Shown piece after piece: positions 23,131-34,199 of a stretch of DNA of 64,000 nucleotides (position 1 is the first letter of the stretch; each line of letters starts with the position of its first letter). Both the position numbers and the translations under genes were made by a program. The notes beneath the pieces are model-generated. The model was not told where the DNA came from. It was given only the letters and a program-made list of their open reading frames with translations, and did not search any database. The stretch lies in NCBI GenBank assembly GCA_019321725.1, contig CM033116.1, positions 15,629,420 to 15,693,419 on the forward strand, in the 5' to 3' direction. Source of the DNA: Paulownia fortunei (Eukaryota > Streptophyta > Magnoliopsida > Lamiales > Paulowniaceae).

Positions 23131-25135
23131 TGTACCAGCTAGAGTTTTTACCATCACTAGAGCAGACGCAGAGGCGAATCCATCGGTAGTGACAGGTAAA
23201 CTCTTTATCCATGATACTCTAGCATTCATACTATTTGATTCAGGAGCTACACATTCATTTGAGTATGTGAAGATGTGGGTAGGACACCTAATGTAACAGA
23301 AGTTAGTTATAACGTGACGATTCCTTCTGGAGAATCAAAGCAGAACAATCAGATTTTGAAAGCCTGTACCATTTCTATTGAAGGTAGAGAACTATATGTT
23401 GATTTGATTGTATTGGCCATGAATGACTATGATATAAATTTAGGCATAAACTGGTTATCAAAGTATTGTGCTACCATAGATTGCCAGAAAAAGACAGTGA
23501 CATTTCAACCTTTTGGAGAAGAACCTTTTATTTTCGCTTCGATTATGAAGAGTTTTAGATTCCCACTAATATCAGCACTGAAGGCACAACGTTTACTAGA
23601 AGTTAGCTGTGAGGGGTATTTAGTCAGTGTTATGAGCATTGAAGAAGAACACCATCCTACCCTTAGTAAAGTACTAGTAGTTTAGGAATACCCTGAAGTA
23701 TTTTCAGATGATCTCCTTGGGTTACCACCCGATCATGATAGAGTTTATTAATGACCTGCAGCTGGGAATGTCTCTAATCTCAAAATCTCCATACCGAATG
23801 GCTCTATCTGAGTTAAAGGAATTGAGAATACAATTACAAGAGTTGTTGGAAAAAAGTTTTATTAGACCTAACTTTTCACCATGGGGTGCGCCTGTCCTGT
23901 TTGTACGAAAGAAGGATGATACAATGAGACTGTGTATAGACTATCAAGAATTGAATAAGGTTACAATCAAGAATAAATATCCTTTACCTTGAATTAACGA
24001 TTTGTTCGATTAGCTCCAGGGTGCAGTAGTATTTTCAAAGATTGATTTACGATCTGGGTATCATCAATTGAAAATAAAAAAAGGTGACATTTCAAAGATA
24101 GTATTTCACACGAGGTATGAACATTATGAATTTCTGGTGATACCATTTGGATTGATGAATGCCCCAGCAACTTTCATAAACCTGATGAATCGGGTATTCT
24201 AGGATTTTTTGGATAAATTTATTATTGTATTTATCAATGATATCCTGATTTACTCCAAAATAAAAAATGAGCACGCGACATATTTGAGAATGATGTTAAA
24301 GGTTTTAAAGGTGAAACAATTATATGCTAAATTTAAGAAATGTGAATTCTGGTTAGACCGAGTGGTATTCTTGGGACATATCATATCAGGGGCAGGGATA
24401 TTAGTAGATCCAAGTAAAGTGGAAGCTATTAATAGCTGATCACGACCTACAAATCCTTCAAAAATATATAGTTTTCTTGGTTTGGCTGGATACTATCGTA
24501 GATTTTTAGAAGGATTTTCCAAGATTGTTTCCCCTTTAACACAGTTAACATGAAAGGGTATCACATTTAAATGGACAGAGGCGTGCGAGCAAATTTTCCA
24601 AGAATTGAAGAAGAGGTTGACATCAACACTCATTCTTTCTATTCCATCAGGTACTAAAGGCTTTGTAGTTTACAGTGATGCCTCAAATAATGGCTTGGGA
24701 AGTGTATTGATGCAAAATAGGAGAGAGATTGCATATGTATTGAGGCAGCTGAAAGAATATGAAAGAAATTATCTTACACATAATTTGGAGCTTGGTGCAA
24801 TGGTATTTACACTGTAGATATGGAGGCACTATCTATATGGGGAGCAGTGTGAAATCTATATGGATCACAAGAGCTTAAAATACTTCTTCACACAAAAAGA
24901 ACTGAATATGCAACAATGAATATGGTTGGAGCTGGTGATGGATTATGACTGTGTTATCAACTACCATCCCAGTAAGGCTAATGTGGTGGCAGATGTGCTG
25001 AGCAGAAAATCAATACAAGGTACCGCAACTACTTTTTCTGTTCAGAGTTTAGAGTTAATTGAATTCCAGAAAATGAATATGGAGATTGTACAGTTGGGAG
25101 AAATGGAAATAAAGTTGGTAGCCTTGACACTCTGA
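23131..25135 (+). pseudogene. gypsy protease, reverse transcriptase and RNase H (broken)
   Basis: Aspartic protease signature DSGATHS at 23237. RT is recognised by [60 protein letters not shown] and FLGHIIS. The catalytic box reads FIND at 24230-24241, where active enzymes have two aspartates. RNase H is seen as [17 protein letters not shown] and [12 protein letters not shown]. Several in-frame stops break it, for example TGA after KNKYPLP, TAG before DFLDKF and TAG after LGAMVFTL. It cannot encode an active polymerase. Confidence 0.9.
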
Positions 25136-25141
25136 CTGATG

Positions 25142-26524
25142 TTAATTGATAAAATTCAACAGGCACAACAAGGGAATGAATATTTTGCCAAGGTGAAGAA
25201 GGATATTGCTTTGGAGGTGCCGTCTGATTTTAAAATATTCATGAATGGAGTGCTGCAATTTTGAGGACGATTGTACGTGCCCCATATGGATAACATCATA
25301 AAAGATATTCTTGTAGAGGCACATTCAACACCTTATTCAATATATCTAGGAGCTACTAAAAATGTATAGAGACTTGAAGATGCATTACAGGTGGCCAGGT
25401 ATGAAAACAGATATTGTATAGTATGTGGACCAATGTTTGACATGTCAACAGATAAAAATAGAACATCAAAGACCAGTGGGAACTTTGCAACCTCTGCTTA
25501 TTCTAGAATAGAAATGGAAAAAAATTACAATGGACTTTGTGGTAGGTTTACCCAAACCGTGAAAGGTCATGATGCTATTTGGGTGATTGTGGACGGATTA
25601 ACTAAATCAGCTCATTTTCCTCCCATTTGTTCAACCTATTACATAGACCGATACGCACAGATATACATATAGAAAGTAGTTAGACTCCATGGTGTACCAC
25701 TATCTATTACTTCTGACAGAGACTCAAGATTTCTGTCTACCTTTTGGAGGAGTCTATAGAGGGCATTAGGAATGCAATTATCTTTCAGTACTGCATATCA
25801 TCCTCAGACCAATGGACAATCTGAACGAACAACATAAATCTTAGAAGATATGCTTAGAGCCTATGTATTAGATTTTCAAGGACAGTGGAGCAAGTATCTA
25901 CCTCTGGTGGAATTCTCATATAACAATAGTTATCAGACTACAATTAGGATGGCTCCCTATGAAGCACTATATGGCAGAAAATGTAGATCTCTAGTTCATT
26001 GGGATGAGGTAGGTGAAAAGAAACTTTTAGGCCCAAACATGATTCGGGAAATGACAGAGGTCGTGTTATAAATCCGGAAAAGCATGGAAACTGCCCAAAG
26101 TCGACAAAAAAGTTATGCAAACCAAAGAAAAAGGATACTAGATTTTTCCATAGGAGATCAAGTATTTCTTAAGGTAGCTCCAATGAAAGGTATTATGTGG
26201 TATGGGAAGAAAGGAAAATTGAGTCCCAGATATATTGGTCCATTTCCTATTACATAGAGAATAGGTGATGTTGCTTTCAGACTTAACCTGCCTACATCAA
26301 TGCCTAAAGTATATAATATATTCCACGTATCTATATTGAGAAAGTATGTTGCGAATCCATCCCACATTCTACGAAATGAACCAGTAGAGTTGAGATCAGA
26401 TTTGAGTTACGAGGAAAGACATGTCAAGATTCTACTACGAGAGATAAAACAACTTAGAAATAAGAAAATCCCAACTATGGAGGGACCAGTCAATAAAAGA
26501 GGCTACATGGAAAAGGGAAGATGA
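25142..26524 (+). pseudogene. gypsy integrase (broken)
   Basis: Retroviral-type integrase core: AIWVIVDGLTKSAHF (about 25573-25618), GVPLSITSDRDSRF, STAYHPQTNGQSERT, then YNNSYQTTIRMAPYEALYGR. The C-terminal segment is YNIFHVSILRKYV and LREIKQLRNKKIP, typical of plant chromovirus-type gypsy elements. Stops interrupt it, for example TGA at about 25262 and TAGs at about 25367, 25671 and 25758. The region ends just before the purine tract at 26586. Confidence 0.88.
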
Positions 26525-28122
26525 AATGAGAGCCAAATACCTAGAGCTTTTTTGGTAAGCAAAATTTCGGGAATAAAATTTTCATAAGAAATGGAGAATG
26601 TAATACCCGAGCCTCACGCTACTCACCTAGCTAATATAGTTTATGCATTTTATGTTACGTATGTGCCATTTATATTTTTAATTGATATTTCATAATTCAC
26701 TATATTTTATACGATATTTTTTTATAATTAAACTTCTGAAATTATCACCCGATATTAGTTTTCAAATTCTTTAACCTAATTGGTTGAGTTGGTACTAAGA
26801 TACGAGGATTTAGGTGTCAACTATCAGATGTCATTAGGTTACACGGTAACATTAGAAGTATGAGAGTCACTAGGACATTATCATATTAAACTAAGAAGGT
26901 ATAAATTCTTATTAGAAAATAAACTTGGGGGCTTATAAATAAATATAAAAATATTATGTACTAATTATATATATATATATATATAAATATAACATATATA
27001 TAAAGAAGTATAAAATATGCATATATATATGTATATGTGTGTAGTATAATAATATATATATGCATGTATAGAAAGGGGTTTAGTTTAAGTATGAAGTAAA
27101 TTGGTATGAAGTATGCAAACACACGCACACGACAGAAAAAAATACATACATGGTGAACACCTGAATTAGCTAAATAAAAGACACCACACATCACACACAC
27201 GACAGTAAAGAAAGGAAAAAGAAAAAAAAAAGAAGAGCGAAAAAAGAAAGAAAATGGAGGGTGCTCCAACAAATTTCAACGGTAGGAATTGGAGGAAATT
27301 TTGGGTAAGCCTCTTCTCATTTTGTATGAATAAAAAAATATATTTATGCCGTTTATTTCTAATTTAAAAGAATTTTTTTGATTTAAGTTAATTAGTTATC
27401 TTCCTGTGAGATAATATTTAATATACACCTTTAATTTGATTTTGGTATCTTATATATAATTGAATAAATGAGCTAATTTAATTGAGGGATTGGTTACAGG
27501 GGTTATAACACATCAATTAGATAATATTAGAATAAATTCAAGATGAGAAATTAAGGTATTTAAAAGATTCTGAATAGGTTGAAGTATAAATTTTAAGGTT
27601 TGATTGTTACTTAATTAAATTTAAGATTTAAGGTCCCTTATGAGATTTGATATAGTAAACCTATTGATTAAAAATAAAAATTAATATGCTATACTTTTAC
27701 AAGCAGCCTTATATCTAAGGTTAGGGAGGAAAATCATATTAACCTTCAGTAGAACATCAAAAGTGAAAGGTAAGTGAAAATCCATTTACAACTACAATGT
27801 ATGGACATAGTATTTCATGCATTATCTATATTAAATGTGATCTTTGTATCTTGGTGGGTGTATTGTGAGTATTATACATACCTTATAGTGCATATGTTAC
27901 TTGGATGATGGGACATAGGATCTATTGTGTCATTGGACATGCCATTCATCAGCAGTTACAAGTTCATGCATAACACGTGCTCACAGTTGAGGTTTTTGCA
28001 TGCATGACATTATTTTCAAAAAGAAAATATTTCGGTTGGCCACTACTAGTGTACCGAGGCCTGTGTGGCTTATTTATATGATATTTTGGGGCACCGCGAG
28101 TATTACTTCTCGAAGGATCATA

Positions 28123-30992
28123 GGGGTTGTGATACTCGAACCTCTTACAACTCACTTGGCCAATGTGATTCATGCATTACATGCTACTTATATGCTAATT
28201 TGCATTAACATTTATATGGCATCTTATATAGCATTCTTAATCGTTAGACCTCTAATGCTATCACATGATATAAGTGGTTGAGATCTTATAACCTAATTAA
28301 GAAATTCTATATTTAAATAAGAAAAAGAATAGATTGGTCGATATATTGGATATTCATAGGTTATATGTTATAATTTTGGAAGTGTTAAAGGTGTTACTAG
28401 TAAGTTTATATGATTCGATTTAATTAGATCGATGTGTTTTAAAAGTATACATCCATGGATTAACATACTTGGGATATTGGACATGATATAATGTGATTTA
28501 AGTGTCATAATACAAGGTCCATATGTGCATATAATTTTAGAAATACAAACTAGACAATCATTTAAGAATCGGATGTCAATCGGTTTGGAGATCGAATGAA
28601 CGGACATAGGAATTACTTATGGGAATGAATGGTGACTAAGATAGGTTGCAACCAAATAAGAATATGTGAGACACACAAGATTAGGGCTGCAAGATAAGAG
28701 AGAAAATCAGATTATACCATTACATGCCACCTCAAGCTTTGCCACCTCATGCTTTCTTATTAAGCTTAAGCTAACATCTCAAGCTAACACCTCAAACCCT
28801 TCACCCTTAAGCCACGACCAGACCTTGATTTCAGCCATTTTCATCTTCCAAACACACACCTTAAGGTATCCAAGTGCTCCAAATTGATTCCAAGTTGAAA
28901 TAAAAGCAAGAAAAGCAAAGGAGAAGTGATTACCATCAAGTTTAACCTCAAAATCTGCATAGGTAACACTTATCTACAGTTTTCTTTGGTTTTCAGATTA
29001 TTCTGAATGGTTTTATTATTTAATAAGCTTTCAATATCTCTTATAAAGTGTTAGGAAGTTTTTAGTTAGACTTTGGTGCACAAAGAAAGGATTTTTGATG
29101 ACAAACACTTAATAGGAAATACTTGTGGCAGAAACTGTCACCTTACTGTTTTCTTGTATTTTAGGCTTCAAAAGTGTATGGTATGTTGAATGAAACCTGT
29201 AATTATCATCATATACATGTTTATATATGGGTTAAGAGTATTGGAATAAAATTTTCATCGGTTAGAAATTGAAATAGGGCATGATATTGAAGAGATGCTC
29301 AAAACTATCATCCATCGAATTTCAGATTCTGTCCTATGTGAAGTGGACTTGTTTTACAGTATTAAATCCATTAGTTTTGGCAAGGATATGACCTGGTTGT
29401 CTCTTTTTATATGTTATAGAAAATTTTGGAGTGATTGAATATACTTAATGGTGCCAAAACCATTAATGTCATGAAGTGCGTAAAACTGTCACGGTGAGAA
29501 AAATCTGTTTCAGTATGCTGTGAAAGGAGCTGAACTTGGGAAGCTATATCCGTGAGTTTTAGCCATTCAATGACATGGTTACATTTTTTTTGATGTTATA
29601 TAAGTGTGATAAAAATTGTGGAGTGAATGAATATGTCTAAGGGTGTCAAAATCATCATGCAAATTAATGTGGCAGCAAGAAAATGTGAAGTGGTGAATCT
29701 GTCCCATTTGGTTCATTAACATGTTCCAGCATAGATGTGGTGCATTTGATCCCTAACATTTAGGGAAATGTTGTAAGAGTTATAATACATCAATTAAGTG
29801 AGGTTAGTATACATTTAAGATATGGAACAAAGGTACGTAGAAGGTTGTATTCGGTTATAGTTTCTAAGTGGTAAGGTTGTTTAGTTAAATTGAGATTCAA
29901 GATCTTTATACTACATTAGGTATAATGAACTTGTTAATTGAGGATGGTGATTGATATCTTGTATTTTTACAGATTGTTTCACATCTAGGGTTGGGGAGTA
30001 ATACTTAAGAAACCTAGAAGTAACACACAACAGATCAAAGGTAAGTAAAGATTCATGTGCAACTACAATGCATAGATATAGTAAATGTGTGATTTATATG
30101 TAATACCATTGATCATATGTGCGTAGCAGAGGGCATGCATTATTGTCATTCATGTCCATTGAGCATACATATATGGGCATACGTGCATACATCATATACA
30201 AGTATTGTGATAAATCGTGCATTGCACGGCATGATTCTGAGAAAGGAAAATATTTTACTGACCACTACTAGTCCACAGAAGCATGCATGGATTTGCATGG
30301 TTATGCATGGATGCATGGTATACATGGATTTGCAGGTTCGCATACATAGATTTGCATGTGTATGAGTGTGCATGGATTTGCATGCTTTTATGATTATTGG
30401 CCATTGGATTATGGCGATGTGCAGAGCTCTTTTCCGGTGCATGGGATAGTAGCGTTGGTCAGGGGCCCAAGAAAGAAATGATTTTGAGAGAAATATTTTG
30501 ATGCATAAAATTGCATTGTGGGCATAGCATGTTGAGATGCATGAATTGATATTGTGAATTATTCTTTGACATGCATAATCATTACTTGTGAGCGTTAGCT
30601 CATATAGTTTATGCATTGTAGGTGAGTCGGGTGATACTTGATACCATGGACTTACTGGGCAAGCTGTTGGGGTTCCTGCAGGTTCTAAGGATCAGTGTAC
30701 ATGGATGACGACCTGTTGGGTTGATTGTTAACTTATTTGATTTTGTAGTCTATTGTATTAGGTTTTGGGATTTGTACAATGTGTTACTTTTATAACTTTT
30801 CTGTACACGGGTATATAAATATTATGATTGTTATGTGTCCTCTGCATGTATATATATTAGTCTGTGAGTGGGAAAATGTTTATTATTTTATAATATGTTG
30901 CAGAAAAAAAAAAATAATGCATGCACACAGGCTCTATCATGTTAAATTATACTATATATATAGTTTTGTAGTAATGGGGGTGTTACAGGGGT
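28123..30992 (+). mobile_element. Solo LTR of a related gypsy family nested in the 3' LTR, target duplication GGGGT
   Basis: The LTR is 28128-30987 (2860 bp), starting TGTGATACTCGAACC and ending GGGGGTGTTACA. It is flanked by the perfect 5-bp repeat GGGGT (28123-28127, 30988-30992). The flanks join the host LTR exactly where the 5' LTR reads CATAGGGGTTGATAAGG. There is no internal region, so it arose by LTR-LTR recombination after insertion. The ends resemble the host LTR, but much of the middle differs, pointing to a sister family. The low-complexity CATGGATTTGCATG repeats at about 30280-30385 are inside it. Confidence 0.92.
30280..30385 (+). repeat. CATGGATTTGCATG-type minisatellite in the solo LTR
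   Basis: Several irregular copies of CATGGATTTGCATG and close variants occur between 30280 and 30385. They create long chance reading frames on the minus strand. Confidence 0.7.
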
Positions 30993-31103
30993 TGACAGGA
31001 GGTGTGGCTCTGGTGGTCACGAGAGGGTGGACCACTTGACTGTGCCCTTATTGACGGAGTTGGTGGGATGACTTTTAGAGGATCACAGGGGAAGACAGGG
31101 GGT

Positions 31104-31577
31104 GGGCCTTTCGTGATCTCAGGAGATGGCCCCCGGACTGTGTCAATTTATTTATGGCCATGTTATTATTTATATTGTTAAGAGCTCTATCCGGTACAAA
31201 GCAGGTGGGCCAAGGGCCTAGTGATGGAAAATGATTTTGAATGAACTATTTTTTATGCATGAGTTTGTATTCTTGTCATGATCTCATAGAAATGCATATA
31301 TGTTAGATTATCCCTTCAGCATGCATGATTTTCACTTACTGGGCCTTTCGTGATCTCAGGAGATAGCCCTCGGACTGTGTCAATTTATTTATGGCCATGT
31401 TATTATTTATATTGTTAAGAGCTCTATCCGGTACAGAGCAGGTGGGCCAAGGGCCTAGTGATGGAAAATGATTTTGAATGAACTATTTTTTATGCATGAG
31501 TTTGCATTCTTGTCATGATCTTATAGAAATGCATATATGTTAGATTATCCATTCAGCATGCATGATTTTCACTTACT
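31104..31577 (+). repeat. 237-bp tandem duplication in the gypsy 3' LTR
   Basis: GGGCCTTTCGTGATCTCAGG starts at 31104 and again at 31341. The two copies run to the CATGATTTTCACTTACT segment with only a handful of differences (for example GATGGCCCCCGG versus GATAGCCCTCGG). The 5' LTR has a single copy. Confidence 0.9.
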
Positions 31578-33180
31578 TGGCATTAACTCACGTAGTTCAC
31601 ACATTGCAAGTGAGTTTGGTGATACTTGAAGCCTTGAACTTACTGAGCAAGCCGCTGGAGTTCGTATAGGTTCTGAGAATTAGTGTACATGAATGACGAC
31701 TTGTTGGGCTGGTTGTTAGCTTATTTGATTTTGTAGTATACTGTATTAAATTTTGAGACTTGTACTGTATGTTACTTTTAAAAAATTTCTGTACATGGGC
31801 GTGTAAATATTGTGGTTGTTATGGGTTCTCTGCAGGTATATATATTAGTCTATGAATAGGAAAATAGTTTATTATTTATTAATATATTATAGGGAGAAAA
31901 TAAATTCATGCATGCACACATATTCTATCATGTCAAAATTATTTAGTAGTGGGGGTGTTACAATATCTTAGTATATAAGTATTATATATGAGAGGATTAA
32001 AATTATGCACAATAAACTAAATTAGTTCATAATTTAATTAATTAAAGTTGGGATATTTAATTAAATTATTATAAATTCAGTCCATTAACATTAAGAATTT
32101 AATGGTCTTATATGGACTATTGATGTAGTGCCATCTAAATGGGGCATTTTATATAATGTGATTGTGTAGGACTGGACCAAAAATAATTTGAATTTTCACA
32201 TAATTTTTGTTGTTTTTCTAAAAACTTAAATAATATCAATAGATGATCATATATGGATTGATAGACTCTTATTTATTTCAATGTGATCTTTAATTTGCTT
32301 GTTAAAGATTTATCAATTAACATTCCTAAACATTTGCATTTTTTGATCAATATTGGGATAGGTAGTTGGAAAAGTAACTAACAAATATGGAATTCATATC
32401 TTCCTATGGGAAGTAGAAAGCCAATTTTCTTGATTAGTGATTGAACAATTTTAGCGCTTAATTTATAACTCGGTTATAAATTAACTGTTCACTAATGAAT
32501 TAATGATAGATAATTAACAAGAGATAATTAGAGAGGTTAACGAAAAAATCTAACTCTAATTATGAATTGTTTATGGAGGATCAGACTATATGCAATGATT
32601 ATATCGATGAGCTACTCAGTATTGATCAAATTAAATTATTTTATAATTCTAAGAGTGCAATTCCAGATTTTAGTGGAATAATTTTGAAATTAATAAATTG
32701 GATGAACTAATTAAATAATTTAATTAATTATCCCAATTTTTTAGTGCTTGTAATTACAGGTCCACATGTCCTAATCACATTCATAAATATTGTAATGGAT
32801 TTTATGCAACAAATTATATTATTAACTTTAAATATCAAGATTAATAAGAATATATGATAAGATATTTATTTTTGATAGAGATAACTTTCTTATTAGATAT
32901 AGATATCTTCTAATTTGAGTTAGAAGAGGAATAGAAAATTGGTGATTCAACAAGTATAAAAGTTAGATCTCTTCTTCACTCTTGAGACTACATGATTTTG
33001 AGCCTTTTGAGATCTCGAGATTCTACTGATTTTTTCCCTTCCCATTTCATAAGCTAATTTCGTGATTTCATGTATTGAAAGCATCATAAGAAAAATTATA
33101 CTATATATGTTAATTTGGTGTTAAGAATGCCCACTCGATCCAATGAGTGTGGAGGCTTGAATTAAAAGATTCTAGTACCT

Positions 33181-33687
33181 TGTTAAGTCCATGAGACTTA
33201 CTCATTTAATTGGCATTTTTGATCAAAATGGTTAGTTTAATTTATTTAGTCTTCTAATTAGGGTAGGCTATGTTTTCATATTTAACAAGAGTTTTAATGC
33301 TAAAGTAACTCTTGTTTATTTGTTTCCTTATAGGAATTAAACTCTTCTACTTACCATATTAGATTGATTTATTAAAGATAAGCTTGTAGTATTTATGAAA
33401 ATAAATTTATAAGAAGTCTTCTAATAAATCTATGTCTAATTGGAAGGAAGAAGAGTTATTATGGACTTACCTTATCAAGAGGAGACTTGGCAATTTTTCT
33501 ACCATTCCAAATAGACATGATTTATTATTTAGAGTAGGAAATTGGTGTAATCTTGAATTCTAAGATTCAGAATTATACACGGTTGTACATAGAAAAGTTT
33601 TGAAAAGGAAAGTGTTTGTAATAGACTAGGAATCTTTCTATGTATTATTTTAGGAATCAACTAGAGTAGTTTGTATATTTAAACACA
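33181..33687 (+). repeat. Truncated 5' LTR of the Sirevirus-like element
   Basis: 507 bases align with the first half of the 3' LTR (39730 onwards) up to TATTTAAACACA. Beyond that the sequence switches to gag coding sequence. About 580 bases of LTR are missing. Confidence 0.88.
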
Positions 33688-34140
33688 GTTGAGTTACAAC
33701 ACGAGTTGGACCAATGTAAACTTCAAATTGCTGAAAAAGATAAGTTGCTCAATAACACTATTGCTGAGCTGGAAAGGACCAAAGCCTCTTTGTTTGGTAA
33801 AACCAAACTTCATGAGATCTCTCTACTAGACAAGAAAATCGTCAAGGTATATGCTATATTGGTGAGTGTTCTAACATAAAGAAGGATCCTAAATTGAAGA
33901 TTGAATTTGTGAAAAGCACTGTAGCAAAACCCTCCATCTTTAATTCTGGTAAGAAAAAGATTTTTCAAAAGCCTCGGCCAAGAAGGTTGTACCAATCTGT
34001 CATCACCATCATATTCCTGGTCATATACGTCCTAAGTATTTCAAATTAAAAAATGACATGTGGAATGGAAAGCATGTTAGAATATCATTCTTTGAAAAGT
34101 TTGAACATGGCCAAAATCTACTTTTAAATAGACACTAAAG
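33688..34140 (+). pseudogene. Sirevirus gag C-terminal fragment
   Basis: ELQHELDQCKLQIAEKDKLL and NNTIAELERTKASLF (about 33691-33795) form a heptad-rich coiled coil, as in Sirevirus Gag. A degraded zinc-knuckle-like segment CHHHHIPGHIRPKYF follows at about 33990-34040. The N-terminal capsid part is absent. Confidence 0.7.
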
Positions 34141-34199
34141 ATTAAAATCTATCTAAAAGATAATTTTCCATGCAGAATTGGATTAGGAAGTCTGATCTT

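Larger units (their letters stand above)
26599..31962 (+). repeat. 3' LTR of the gypsy element, interrupted by a solo LTR
   Basis: Starts TGTAATACCCGAGCC at 26599 and ends GGGGGTGTTACA at 31962. The part 28128-30992 is a nested solo LTR plus its target duplication. Without it the LTR is about 2.5 kb, longer than the 5' copy mainly because of a 237-bp tandem duplication at 31104-31577. Confidence 0.9.
19477..31967 (+). mobile_element. Ty3/gypsy LTR retrotransposon (nearly complete, decayed), target duplication ATATC
   Basis: The element is 19482-31962, flanked by the 5-bp direct repeat ATATC (19477-19481, 31963-31967). LTRs start TGTAATAC and end GTGTTACA (GTGTTATA in the 5' copy). A primer-binding site TGGTATCAG for initiator tRNA-Met lies 3 bases after the 5' LTR, and a purine tract AAGAAATGGAGAA directly precedes the 3' LTR. 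The pol order PR-RT-RH-INT, LTRs of about 2.4 kb and the tail FHVSILRKYV / LRNKKIP suggest the chromovirus Tekay/Del group. The lineage is an inference. Its 3' LTR carries a nested solo LTR. All frames are broken. Confidence 0.93.

Noticed and set aside
22903..23229. Minus-strand open frame of 108 codons
   Set aside because: Antisense of the gypsy zinc-knuckle and protease region, which is clearly coding on the + strand.
30146..30616. Minus-strand open frame of 156 codons
   Set aside because: It lies wholly inside the solo LTR and is built largely from CATGGATTTGCATG repeats. The composition is His/Cys/Met-rich and low complexity, with no domain.
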